From: Ignavibacteria bacterium
GTDB lineage: Bacteria > Bacteroidota > Ignavibacteria > Ch128b
Length of the DNA: 64,000 nt
NCBI GenBank assembly: GCA_013177855.1
Contig: JABLYA010000001.1
Span: forward strand, 248,001 to 312,000
Direction: 5' to 3'
The first letter of the stretch is position 1. Each line of letters begins with the position of its first letter. This document shows positions 36,701-45,567 of the stretch, piece by piece. The notes under the pieces are model-generated. The model did no database searches, had not been told where the DNA came from, and saw only the letters and a list, made by a program, of their open reading frames with translations. Position numbers and translations under genes: made by a program.

Positions 36701-37474
36701 ATAGTTTTTATCCTGAACATAATCTTTCCACTTAAACCAGCCTTTTCTTTGAAGGAAATAAAGAAACATTATTCTTGATAAAAGCAGCTGTGCAAAAGAA
36801 TGTTTTTTCTCGTAAGTTTCATCATATTTTGAGAGAGCTTTAACCAAAACGTCTTTCAATGCAAATCGATAGGCTTCGAAAAATTCCTCAGTTACAACTT
36901 CAACAGCAAATATTTCTTCCAAATTTTTAACTGATGCTAACCAATTATCATTAAGAATGGCGGATTTGAAATTTTTTTGTGCTGTATGACTTTTCTCATT
37001 TTTACCAACGAGAAATGAATATCTTTTGGCGGGGGTTAATTCGTCTCTAATTCTGTTTTTATTTGCATCAAATTTCCATTCAACTTTTACAAACGAAAAT
37101 CGCCAATCTTCATTATCATTTGAATAAAAGGCAACGAGCGCAGCATCCTTTAAACTACTGGAACCAAAATTCCCTAACAAATAGTCACGAACAAAATTTC
37201 TTTGCCTGCTTCTTGCTCTTTCGACTGACATTCCTCGATTGAGCTCAACAATAAGGACATCAATTCTTTCATGCTCAAATTCATACTTCAAAAATATTTT
37301 ATATGATTGCACAAAGTCCTGATATTTTTCTGGAATAAGATTTCCGCTAAAATGTTTATTAACTGGTTCATAGTGCTGTTTAAATAGTTCGACGATTAAT
37401 TTTTTAAAGTTTTCTTCGTTGAATTGATTTTCAAAAGTATTTTTAACTAAGGAGTTGATTTGGTTTTCGTTCAT
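33707..37474 (-). CDS. Eco57I-type adenine-specific DNA methylase, large, with N-terminal extension
   Basis: 1255 residues. Motif I is seen at KIVDPAVGSASFLVGMMN (about 455-472) and the catalytic motif IV at FDIVIGNPPYVRQE (about 710-720), identifying an N6-adenine methylase of the Eco57I/type IIG class. A long charged coiled coil (about 590-690) lies between them. The C-terminal third, with ADVRR-like AEVRRGFTTGANEFFYL, is probably the target recognition domain. The first 400 residues (EFEHERIDVLIVELNRG, RDYLLGNFGSSS) occur with this class, but I see no proven nuclease motif. It starts two bases after the PLD-helicase stop, so the pair is one operon; together they resemble a split type ISP-like restriction-modification system. 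Confidence 0.85.
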   Translation of the reverse strand: MNENQINSLVKNTFENQFNEENFKKLIVELFKQHYEPVNKHFSGNLIPEKYQDFVQSYKIFLKYEFEHERIDVLIVELNRGMSVERARSRQRNFVRDYLLGNFGSSSLKDAALVAFYSNDNEDWRFSFVKVEWKFDANKNRIRDELTPAKRYSFLVGKNEKSHTAQKNFKSAILNDNWLASVKNLEEIFAVEVVTEEFFEAYRFALKDVLVKALSKYDETYEKKHSFAQLLLSRIMFLYFLQRKGWFKWKDYVQDKNYVKNLWEKYKKWREQTNNKDVFYSQWLKSLFFGAFNKKTHLFNENLPDEIKESFSIMPFLNGGLFSQTELDELNFDFSDEVFEWLFEPDSSDLKKGFLEIFNFTIDEALPVDVEVAVDPEMLGKVYESLIAEEERGEAGIFYTPRIEIDFMCRMSLVNYLASETKAPKDKIIEFIFDPHQKVKEIEISDLLQIKKKLEEVKIVDPAVGSASFLVGMMNILVELHQEISRTLENREENLFALKQKIILENLYGVDVKDWALMVGELRLWLSLIIETDEKYMDIYTRPLLPNLSFKLKQGDSLIQEIAGIPINFKSDPSKSGNTTLGRIEQLVESKRKFFTGLISADLNELRKIEEQEQKIFKEIIQEKIDKINTKVGVNKHRLQLKVMEKMIFDLEKTKSEKEEIKKIEKEIEAEKDKLEKLISILQVIGNKTKKDYFLWEIDFIEVFSQKGGFDIVIGNPPYVRQELIAPPLENRNAYTDDEKWRELKRAYKEKLIQSVKLNWNEDTIIDKKSDLYVYFYYQGLSLLRPGGIFCFINSNSWLDVGYGTGLQGFLLKEMRPLYIFDNIAKRSFKQADVNTVIVLIQRPEEKVDDYSIKFVAFKKPFEEVLNIDVIKKIESTNQPVFDDSNFRIYPKTKKELLQEGVEIPEDDGLMEHDPEYLPYIGNKWGGKYLRAPEIYFKILEKGKGKLVRLGDIAEVRRGFTTGANEFFYLKPVGKTVKEVVEIAEKNPDALIRVKNGAGWEGEIEARFLKPVITEYEDWTFISGYPDSLILIFPEINYKKVDFKAKDYIKYGEKMTSKGKQKQAAGIPLPLISSLKGRKFWYSFIPSIPLSNIFWQKRFGERFACLFTEDQCYADQKLYPLFNLRCDLVALLISINSTIQRLVLEIEAKEYTGAYTLGELSVENVKRIPIIEPRIFSHSQDPSMVFNKKFDSIFTELGFDPKKPIREQEPNPLPDRKALDDIVFNALGLTEEERKEVYWAVAELVKTRLEKARSV

Positions 37475-37476
37475 TG

Positions 37477-40400
37477 TTAATCTGCCTTCAGATATAGTGA
37501 AAGGATAATTTCTCTTTTTTGATTTGATTGCAATTTTAATTCTGATAGATGTTCTTTGAGAAATTCATCTGGAATTGATCTTTTGATTGCGTAAAAAACT
37601 TCAAGTGGATTAAACCCATTTATGGTCATTTTCTTTATTCCTTTGTTGGCATTTCTAATTATCTGTTTTGGCAGGGCACCAGCTTTAATTCTTTCCATTA
37701 AATTTTCAATGTAGTTTTCCTGTTCATCAGTAAATTGTTGAGAAAGTTTTTCTAATGCCTTAAGATTTGCCATCAGTTCTTTTGATGGATCTCTGCCTCC
37801 TCTGGAATCTTTAAATTCTTCATCTTCAATTAAAACATTATTAAAAGCTGTTTTATTATTAGTTAAAAATTCGTAGAACTTCTCTAAACTGAATTTTTCT
37901 GAGAGAGTATTTTCATCAGTTTCAAAAATTTTTGCTGCAGTTAAAAAATCAAGTTCATAAGTTGAATTATCATCGGATAAATAAAACTTCACCAATTTCC
38001 CTTTTCGGAAAAATGTTATAACTGAATCTTTACCATAAGTTTGACTTATTAAATTTTGCATTAATTCGGGCTGTTTTTTTGATGAACGAGCTTTTTTGGG
38101 CAGCTTTTTTATTCTGGAGAATAAATCAGGATTATTATCTCTTATGTCTTCAATTATTCTTAAATATTTTAGTTCACTTTCTTCTGATTCGTCATCTTCA
38201 ATTAGAGATTTCACTGAAATCAATTTGTCGAAAAGTTCATGAGAACTTACAGGTTCATTTTCAGTGAGAATAGCCGAATCACCTCCGAGTAAATTTAAGA
38301 ATGCTTCGATCTTTGCTCGTGCAATGTTTGTTAAATCTATCTCTTTATCAGCCTGTTTACTTGGAAAGAAATTGTATGTATAGATTTTATCAAATTTAGT
38401 ATCCACACGGTTAATGCGTCCGACTCTTTGCATTAATCTTGTTGGATTCCAGGGAATATCGTAATTCAAAACAACATTTGAACGGTGGAGATTAACTCCT
38501 TCCGAAAGCACCTCAGTGGATATAAGGATATCATAGTCATCTTTTTTCTCTTTTGCGCGGGCATCAAAATTTGCCGTTACTTCTTTTCTTTCTTTTTCAG
38601 TCGAACCGCCATGATAGACTAAAGGTTTTCTACTGGTTCTGTTTTTTATCTGCTTTCCGATGTACTCTGCTGTCTCTTTTGATTCAGTGAAGATTATAAC
38701 TTTGTTTTGTAAGATAGGATCATTTTTTAGTTGTTCAATTAATTTATCGACCTTGGGATCTCGTGTAATTCTTTTCCACTGTGATCGAATGTATTTTAAT
38801 AATTCATAATCATTTTTCAGATTATGGATTAACTCTTCCTTAAATTCATCGGCACTGTATTCTTCGGCTTTTCCTTCATCAATTAACTTTTGAATTTCTA
38901 AATCGTTATCATTTTCAAGATATTCAAAAATTTTTGACATATATCTATCACTTAAATAAACTTTTCCATTTTCATAGGCATAAATAAAATGTCTATGTGA
39001 TTCAATAAACCTATCAAGAGTTTTTCGGAATGCATCGAAACTGCTTTCCAGTCTTTTCACAAGCAAAACCTTCATAAATCCGCCGAGATTTTCCTGAGAC
39101 TGCCTTGTTAATTGATCAATTTTAAATTCATCTTTGAAATATAACAGAGGTTTATATCTAGCATAAGTAAATCTTTTTGTTATTAATCTAACAGTCTCCA
39201 TAAAAATATTATCTTCTTCATCATTCAATTGATAAAATAAAGGTCTGGGCGGTTTAACTTCGGGGAATTTAATATTATTCTTTGCAAGATCGTGAGCAAA
39301 ATATTTTTCAATTTCTGAACGAGTTCGTCTAACCATAATATATTTAAGGCATTTTTCTCTAATCTCTTTTGAATTTTCTTTTACAATTTTTAGATATTTT
39401 TCATAATCATTATTTCTATCTACTCCATTAAACCTTTTTTCAAGTCCTTTAAAAAATCCCTCAAGATTCTTTATTCCAGGAATTGTGCTGGCTCTTTTAT
39501 TTTGAAAAAGAGAGATTTGAGATAATAAATCTTCAGGTTTATTGTTATATGGAGTGGCTGTGACAAGAATGACTCTTTTGCCTCTACAGATTTGTGCAAG
39601 CTTTGTGTAAGAAATTGTCTCAGTATTTCTAAATCGGTGAGCTTCATCAATAATTATATTATCATAATTTCGCCTATTAATCTCATCAAGTGCATCGTCA
39701 AGCTTACCAATTGAGATTGGTGTGAGAGATAAATTGAAATCATAAAAAACATTAATCCAGGAACCTGGTGTATTTCTATCGAGAAGTTTTGGTGGAGCAA
39801 TGACCATTGTTCTCCCGCCCAATTCTCTGATCAATCTTGCAGCAACATAGGTTTTACCTAAACCAACAACATCAGATATAAAACAGCCGCCGTATGCTTC
39901 AATTATTTTCTTTGCATTTAAGATTGCTTGAGTTTGATAATCAAATTCGATAAATCCTTCTGGCAGATATTTTTCACTTAAATATTGTTCAGCATTTAAA
40001 TCATCTACAAAATATTCGTATAGAAATTTCAAATAGAGTTCGTAGGGAGTTATATCTCCTTTGAGCCAGGTTTCTTCATTTATAAATTTTGGAATGGTTG
40101 TGGTGATATCAATTCCATCTTTCCACAATTCTTCAAATTTCTCAAGAGCAAATTTGTAATCAGATGGATTTTTTAATTCGACATTAAATTCAAGATTATC
40201 AACAAGTCCTGCATAAGTTAAATTGCTCGATCCAGTAATTACTCTTCCAACATCCCGGTCACCTTCTTTAAAAGTTAGAATATAGACTTTAGCGTGTAAT
40301 TTCCTTTCGGGATAAATTCTTATTTGTAATTTATTTGAATTAATCATCTCTATAAATTTCAAAATCCCTAATTCGACATCTGGTTTATCTTCAGAGTTTT

Positions 40401-40707
40401 CAAATTCTTCTTTCACATTCTTAAGATACTTCTCTATAATTTTTTTTGAAGATAAAAATCCGAGATCATCTTCAGCTTCATCTTTTTCTGAGAATGCTCT
40501 GTAAACATCTTCAGAGATACCAAGCCCAACGAGGATTCTAATCTTATCAACATTTTCAAGAGCATCTTGAATTAAATAAAATCCGCTTAGATAGAAGTAT
40601 CCAACGAGGCAATCAAATTTTCTTGCATCTCTAATCAGCTGTATAAATCTATCTTTTAATTTTTGATTAGGTTGGTTTGTAATAAAACTGAGATCCAGAT
40701 TTTCCAT
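37477..40707 (-). CDS. PLD-nuclease domain fused to SNF2-type helicase
   Basis: 1076 residues. The N-terminal phospholipase-D-like domain (about 1-200) has HAKVYIL (about residue 138) and GSSNLTYAGLVDN, i.e. one HxK...GSxN site, as in NgoFVII-like and other restriction nucleases that dimerise. The superfamily-2 helicase follows: VVGLGKTYVAARLI (about 282), IIIDEAHRF (about 354), LVTATPYNN, then STEVLSEGVNLHRSNVV and MQRVGRINRVD in the second core domain. A ribosome binding site (GAGGCAAAA) precedes the ATG. With the methylase gene it should give cleavage or translocation plus self-protection; the specificity is unknown. Confidence 0.87.
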   Translation of the reverse strand: MENLDLSFITNQPNQKLKDRFIQLIRDARKFDCLVGYFYLSGFYLIQDALENVDKIRILVGLGISEDVYRAFSEKDEAEDDLGFLSSKKIIEKYLKNVKEEFENSEDKPDVELGILKFIEMINSNKLQIRIYPERKLHAKVYILTFKEGDRDVGRVITGSSNLTYAGLVDNLEFNVELKNPSDYKFALEKFEELWKDGIDITTTIPKFINEETWLKGDITPYELYLKFLYEYFVDDLNAEQYLSEKYLPEGFIEFDYQTQAILNAKKIIEAYGGCFISDVVGLGKTYVAARLIRELGGRTMVIAPPKLLDRNTPGSWINVFYDFNLSLTPISIGKLDDALDEINRRNYDNIIIDEAHRFRNTETISYTKLAQICRGKRVILVTATPYNNKPEDLLSQISLFQNKRASTIPGIKNLEGFFKGLEKRFNGVDRNNDYEKYLKIVKENSKEIREKCLKYIMVRRTRSEIEKYFAHDLAKNNIKFPEVKPPRPLFYQLNDEEDNIFMETVRLITKRFTYARYKPLLYFKDEFKIDQLTRQSQENLGGFMKVLLVKRLESSFDAFRKTLDRFIESHRHFIYAYENGKVYLSDRYMSKIFEYLENDNDLEIQKLIDEGKAEEYSADEFKEELIHNLKNDYELLKYIRSQWKRITRDPKVDKLIEQLKNDPILQNKVIIFTESKETAEYIGKQIKNRTSRKPLVYHGGSTEKERKEVTANFDARAKEKKDDYDILISTEVLSEGVNLHRSNVVLNYDIPWNPTRLMQRVGRINRVDTKFDKIYTYNFFPSKQADKEIDLTNIARAKIEAFLNLLGGDSAILTENEPVSSHELFDKLISVKSLIEDDESEESELKYLRIIEDIRDNNPDLFSRIKKLPKKARSSKKQPELMQNLISQTYGKDSVITFFRKGKLVKFYLSDDNSTYELDFLTAAKIFETDENTLSEKFSLEKFYEFLTNNKTAFNNVLIEDEEFKDSRGGRDPSKELMANLKALEKLSQQFTDEQENYIENLMERIKAGALPKQIIRNANKGIKKMTINGFNPLEVFYAIKRSIPDEFLKEHLSELKLQSNQKREIILSLYLKAD

Positions 40708-40788
40708 TTTTGCCTCAAGTAAATTATTATTATAAAAACATACGAAAAATAAATAAAGAAAAGATTTAATTCTATATAAGGACGCTCA

Positions 40789-40932
40789 AAGTAGCATTCA
40801 AAAAATTGTGTAAGGTTAATAAATAAAAGAGGCATTTACCCCTAAAATTTGAAGAAAAAAATGAGTATAAATGTCAGTGCAAATAAAATAAAAGCGAAAA
40901 TTAAGCGAAACTAAAAATCATTTAAAAGAAAG
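40789..40932 (+). mobile_element. Decayed left end of an IS256-type element
   Basis: The segment from AAGTAGC onward matches, with many substitutions, the repeated left end at 47359 and 47521 (AAGTAGC...TAAAAGAGGCATTTA... through the region before the transposase frame). The upstream hairpin is broken here. It is oriented like those copies. No transposase frame remains. Its right edge abuts the broken permease gene. Confidence 0.7.
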
Positions 40933-41291
40933 ATACTTTGACCAATATTTATTTCGTGCGAGAGATGATGATGGTGGAGATGGTTAATAGCTCTTAAGCT
41001 CAAAGTTAGATAAATTATTCCAAGTAGAATTAGAATGCTCGTAGCGATTATTCCAACTATAAACGAAAAGGATTCAGATATTTTATAACCAAGAAATCCT
41101 ACTATTATTCCTATAATATTTGTGCTTAGCGTCTGTGCGAAACCTGCAATTGCTGTGATGCCAAGAGTTAATTTCTCATTCCACCTATCTGCTTTTGAGA
41201 GTGCAACTAATGGTATTTAGTGATTAGGCATTGATGCGTGAATTATGCTGAGTAAAAATGAACCTATAAATATTTGTGATAAGCCGTTCAT
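40933..41291 (-). pseudogene. Broken HupE/UreH-like membrane protein (metal permease type)
   Basis: The minus-strand frame from ATG 41291 (overlapping the czcA stop as ATGA) reads MNGLSQIFIGSFLLSIIHAS, then PNH, then TAA where a Trp is expected, then continues IPLVALSKADRW and further hydrophobic helices. It ends near a His-rich stretch (HLHHHHLSH). The pattern PNHW-IPLVAL with histidines resembles the HupE/UreH-type permeases that sit behind metal-efflux operons. An early stop plus loss of the C-terminus at the IS remnant mark it as a pseudogene. Confidence 0.65.
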
Positions 41292-44200
41292 ATCTTTTTT
41301 ATTTCCTTTCTTTTTTCAGACCATAAATAAATTGTCGGTAAAACAAATAAAGTTAAAAGAGTAGAAGTTATTAAACCTCCAATAACAACAGTTGCAAGAG
41401 GTTTTTGCACTTCAGCTCCGGCGCCGGTTGATAAAGCCATTGGAATAAATCCAAGGGAAGCAACTAACGCAGTCATTAACACTGGTCTTAGTCTGGTTGT
41501 AGCTCCTTCAATTACAGCATTTTCCAAAGACATTCCTTCTTGTCGTAATTTATTTATAAATGAAACCATCACAACCCCGTTCAACACAGCAACACCGAAC
41601 AGCGCAATGAATCCGACTCCCGCAGAAATACTGAAGTGCATTCCGCGCAGTAGTAATGCAAACACACCACCAACAATTGCAAAAGGAATTCCAGTATAAA
41701 TTAATAAAGCATTTCTGATTGAACCGAACGAAATGAACAGAAGAATGAAAATAAGGAATAAAGCCAAAGGGACTACGATCATTAATCTCTCACGAGCGTT
41801 TTGAAGGTTTTCAAATGTTCCACCCCATTCTAAATAGTAACCGGTTGGTAGTTTAACTTGCGCATAAATTTTCTTTTCAGCTTCTTCGACAAAGCTTCCA
41901 ATATCCCGCCCTCTGACATTTACTTCAACAACAATTCTTCTTTGGTTGTGTTCTCTGCTTATCTGTGCCGGACCTTCTTCAACAAAAACATCTGCAACTT
42001 GACTAAGCGGTATTGTTGAGCCGTTTGGTGATGGAACAAGAATGTTTTTGATTGTTTCTACATCACTTCTTGCTTCTGGTGCAAACCTTACGACTAAATC
42101 AAATCGTTTGTCACCTTCAAATACTTTACCTGCTTCTTTACCTCCGATAGCTGTTTCAATTATTTGATTTACATCAGCCACATTAATTCCGTAGCGTGCA
42201 ATTTTATTTCGGTCAATTTTTATTTGAAGCTGTGGTAATCCAGTTATCTGTTCAGCTTTTACATCTTTAGCTCCTTCAATCTGACTAACAACCTTTACTA
42301 TTTCATTTGCTTTCTCTTTTAAGATATTTAAATCTTCTCCAAAGAGTTTAATTGCAACATCTGATTTAACACCGGATATCAACTCTGCAACTCTTAATTG
42401 AATTGGTTGTGAGAAGCTATAAGCAATTCCCGGTATTTTTTTAAGTTCATTTTCCATAGCTTCAATTAATTCTGTTTTTGTTCTTCCAGTAGTCCAATCT
42501 TCTTTAGGTTTAAGATTGATAAGAATATCGCTCATCTCGACTCCCATTGGATCGGTTCCTATTTCTGCTCTTCCAGTTTTGGATACAACGCTTTCAACTT
42601 CCGGAAATTTTAGTATTTCCTTCTCAATCATTGTAGATGTTTCAATTGCGGTTGTAAGCGAAGCACTGGGTAATCTAAAAGCTTGAATTGCAATTGCTCC
42701 TTCGTCTAATTGCGGTATAAATTCACTTCCTAAAAAAGGAAAAATGATAAAGCTGATTATAACAAGAATTCCCGCAGCGCTTACAACTAAAATTCTTTTA
42801 TTTAAGACTTTTCTTAGCAGAGGGACATAATATTTCTTTGCATAAGTGATAATTGGACTCTCCCTTTCTTTAATTTTTTTCTTGAACATAATTGCAGACA
42901 TTACGGGAACATAAGTTAAACTCAATATCAACGAACCAATAAGAGCATAAGCAACTGTAAATGCCATAGGCTTGAACATCTTTCCTTCAAGACCTGTCAA
43001 GGTCATTATAGGCAAATAAACAATAATGATTATACCGACGGCAAATACAACTGGTCTACCTACTTCTAAGGCAGATTCAAGTACGGTTTCGCTTATGCTA
43101 ATACCATTTTTTCTTTCGTGAAGTTTTCTGATTGCATTTTCAACCATTACTACAGCACCGTCAACAATTAATCCAAAGTCAATTGCGCCGAGAGACATCA
43201 AGTTGCCTGATACTCCGGTTGCTACCATCATTATGACAGCGAAGAGCATTGATAGAGGAATAACAGAAGCCACAATAAAACCGCCGCGTAGATTGAATAA
43301 AAGTAAAACAAGTATTCCTATAACTAATATTCCGCCTTCCAATAAATTTTTTGCAACAGTCCAAATTGTTTTATTCACAAGTTCGGTTCTATCATAAAAT
43401 GGAACCATTTCAACATCTTGCGGCAAAGTTTTTTTAATACTCTCAACTTTATTTTTTACATTCTCAACGACTGTGCGGCTGTTTGCACCTTTAAGCATCA
43501 TTACAATACCGGCTGCAACTTCACCTTCTCCGTTCATTGTTACTGCGCCTTGCCGTAATGCTGGTCCCAATTTTACATCAGCAACATTACGGATATAAAT
43601 TGGCGTTCCATTGTCATCAGTCTTTACAATAATATTTTTTATATCATCAATACTTTGAACCAAACCGCTTCCACGAATTAAGTACTGCTCGTTACTATGT
43701 TCAATGTAAGCGCCTCCGGCATTCGAATTATTCTCCGACACTGCCTCGTAAACATCACGCAAGGTAATTCCATAGCTAATAAGTTTCTGGGGATCAACTA
43801 AAACCTGATATTGCTTTTCAAATCCACCGAATGAATTTACTTCATTAACTCCTGGCACGGTTAGCAATTGTCTTTTGGCAACCCAATCCTGGAGCGTTCT
43901 CATTTCCATCAACTCAGTCGAATCTTGCTTAGTTTTTCCTTTTGGTCTGATGACATATTGATAAATTTCACCTAATCCAGTGCTGGTTGGTCCCAAAACC
44001 GGTTTTCCAAGTTCTGCTGGTATTTCGCTGGCAGCATTCTGCAGTCTCTCAAATACTAACTGTCTGGCAAAGTAAATATCAACATTTTCTTTGAAGACAA
44101 CAGTAACTAATGATAATCCAAATTTAGAGACTGAACGGATCTCCTCAACATCTGGTAAACCATTCATTGCAACTTCAATTGGGAAAGTGATTGTTCGTTC

Positions 44201-44383
44201 GACCTCAACCGGTGCAAGTGTTGGAGAGGAAGTGAGAATTTGAACTTGTATGTTAGTTACATCCGGCACAGCATCAATGGGCAATTGTTTGAATGCGGCA
44301 ATACCGGCAGCTATTAGAATTATAACAGCAAAAATTATCAGTAATTTTTGTTTAAGAGAGAAGTGGATTATTTTTTCTATCAT
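41288..44383 (-). CDS. czcA: Heavy-metal efflux RND transporter, CzcA type
   Basis: 1031 residues with the 12-helix RND layout and two periplasmic loops. In membrane helix 4 the motif LGAIDFGLIVDGAVVMVEN carries the Asp/Asp/Glu set of the CzcA (HME1) class that moves divalent Zn, Co, Cd or Ni, rather than the CusA copper/silver class. The N-terminus QLPIDAVPDVTNIQVQ is a family signature. It exports cations across both membranes with CzcB and CzcC. The gene lies two bases downstream of czcB. Confidence 0.92.
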   Translation of the reverse strand: MIEKIIHFSLKQKLLIIFAVIILIAAGIAAFKQLPIDAVPDVTNIQVQILTSSPTLAPVEVERTITFPIEVAMNGLPDVEEIRSVSKFGLSLVTVVFKENVDIYFARQLVFERLQNAASEIPAELGKPVLGPTSTGLGEIYQYVIRPKGKTKQDSTELMEMRTLQDWVAKRQLLTVPGVNEVNSFGGFEKQYQVLVDPQKLISYGITLRDVYEAVSENNSNAGGAYIEHSNEQYLIRGSGLVQSIDDIKNIIVKTDDNGTPIYIRNVADVKLGPALRQGAVTMNGEGEVAAGIVMMLKGANSRTVVENVKNKVESIKKTLPQDVEMVPFYDRTELVNKTIWTVAKNLLEGGILVIGILVLLLFNLRGGFIVASVIPLSMLFAVIMMVATGVSGNLMSLGAIDFGLIVDGAVVMVENAIRKLHERKNGISISETVLESALEVGRPVVFAVGIIIIVYLPIMTLTGLEGKMFKPMAFTVAYALIGSLILSLTYVPVMSAIMFKKKIKERESPIITYAKKYYVPLLRKVLNKRILVVSAAGILVIISFIIFPFLGSEFIPQLDEGAIAIQAFRLPSASLTTAIETSTMIEKEILKFPEVESVVSKTGRAEIGTDPMGVEMSDILINLKPKEDWTTGRTKTELIEAMENELKKIPGIAYSFSQPIQLRVAELISGVKSDVAIKLFGEDLNILKEKANEIVKVVSQIEGAKDVKAEQITGLPQLQIKIDRNKIARYGINVADVNQIIETAIGGKEAGKVFEGDKRFDLVVRFAPEARSDVETIKNILVPSPNGSTIPLSQVADVFVEEGPAQISREHNQRRIVVEVNVRGRDIGSFVEEAEKKIYAQVKLPTGYYLEWGGTFENLQNARERLMIVVPLALFLIFILLFISFGSIRNALLIYTGIPFAIVGGVFALLLRGMHFSISAGVGFIALFGVAVLNGVVMVSFINKLRQEGMSLENAVIEGATTRLRPVLMTALVASLGFIPMALSTGAGAEVQKPLATVVIGGLITSTLLTLFVLPTIYLWSEKRKEIKKI

Positions 44384-44384
44384 A

Positions 44385-45551
44385 TTATTCTTCCTCTCCT
44401 AAAGATTCTTTCATCATTTCTGATTTTAGAAAGAACGCACCTTTTGTTACAACTTTATCACCAGGTTTTAATCCTTTAATTACTTCTACCATTTGATTTA
44501 ACTCAACGCCTATTTGCACAATTTGCTTTCTGAATGTGGAATCGTTTTCAACAACAAAAACATAACTTTCATTATTATCTTTAATTACACTTTCTGATGG
44601 TATAACAATTCCTTTTGCTTCAGATGAAATAGGGATTAACATTTCACCAAACATATTGGGTTTAAGTTTGGAGGCGGTATTTTGAATTTCAGCTCTGATT
44701 TTAATTGTTCGGGTATGCTCGTCAACAACTTGCCCGATATATATTACTTTTCCTTTGAATGTTTGATTTGGAATTGATGAGGAAAAGAATTCAATAGTTG
44801 GTTTGCCAGAAATTTTAAGAATATCTTTTTCATAAATCTGACCATCAGCCCAAACACTGTTAGTGTTAATTATTCTGAAAGCATTTGTATTTGTTTCCAC
44901 AAACTGCCCAATCACAACATTCCTTTCAACAATAATTCCATCTATTGGTGATTTGATTGTTAGTAATCCAGATGTATGCTCATTCCCATTTATGTTCTCA
45001 ATATCCTCGTGAGATAAACCAACTGAATGAATTTTTTTATCTTCAGCATTGAATTCTGCTAAAGCTTTTTCGTATTCTGCCTTTGCGGTTAGATAGTTTT
45101 TTTGAGAACCAACATTTTGTTCAAACAAAGTTTTTTGTCTTTTATATTCTTGTTCAGCAAAATCAAGATTTGCTTTTGCTTTAAGATAATTACCTTTCAG
45201 TTGACCTATTTCAAGCCCTTCAATTTGCATCAACACTTGTCCGGTTTTTACGTAATCACCAACATTTACAAATACTTTGTGAACTCGTCCTTGAATTAAA
45301 GATCCGACCAGTGCTTCATTGTTTTGGTTTGTAATTATTACAGCAGGAACTTTTATAAATCCATTTAGTGGTTTTATTTCAGCGGTAACATATTTCAAAT
45401 TAATTTTTTCAATTGCTTCTTTACTTAAAACTATAGTCCTTTCCTTATATTCATTTTGCTTTTCATTATCTGCTTTGTTTTCATTTTCACTGCAGCCAAT
45501 AAACAAGGCTGATATAAGTATTATTGCCAGTAAATATCTTTTGAATTCCAT
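44385..45551 (-). CDS. czcB: RND efflux periplasmic adaptor (membrane fusion) lipoprotein, CzcB type
   Basis: About 388 residues from ATG 45551 (an extra ATG sits one codon upstream). The N-terminus ends in a lipobox (LFIGC), so the protein is a lipid-anchored adaptor. It then shows the barrel-sandwich lipoyl half-motifs (VHKVFVNVGDYVKTGQVLM and LTIKSPIDGIIVERNVVIG), a helical hairpin between them, and a beta-barrel domain. It bridges CzcA and the outer-membrane CzcC. It sits between the two in a typical operon. Confidence 0.9.
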   Translation of the reverse strand: MEFKRYLLAIILISALFIGCSENENKADNEKQNEYKERTIVLSKEAIEKINLKYVTAEIKPLNGFIKVPAVIITNQNNEALVGSLIQGRVHKVFVNVGDYVKTGQVLMQIEGLEIGQLKGNYLKAKANLDFAEQEYKRQKTLFEQNVGSQKNYLTAKAEYEKALAEFNAEDKKIHSVGLSHEDIENINGNEHTSGLLTIKSPIDGIIVERNVVIGQFVETNTNAFRIINTNSVWADGQIYEKDILKISGKPTIEFFSSSIPNQTFKGKVIYIGQVVDEHTRTIKIRAEIQNTASKLKPNMFGEMLIPISSEAKGIVIPSESVIKDNNESYVFVVENDSTFRKQIVQIGVELNQMVEVIKGLKPGDKVVTKGAFFLKSEMMKESLGEEE

Positions 45552-45567
45552 CATTTTATCTCCAATT

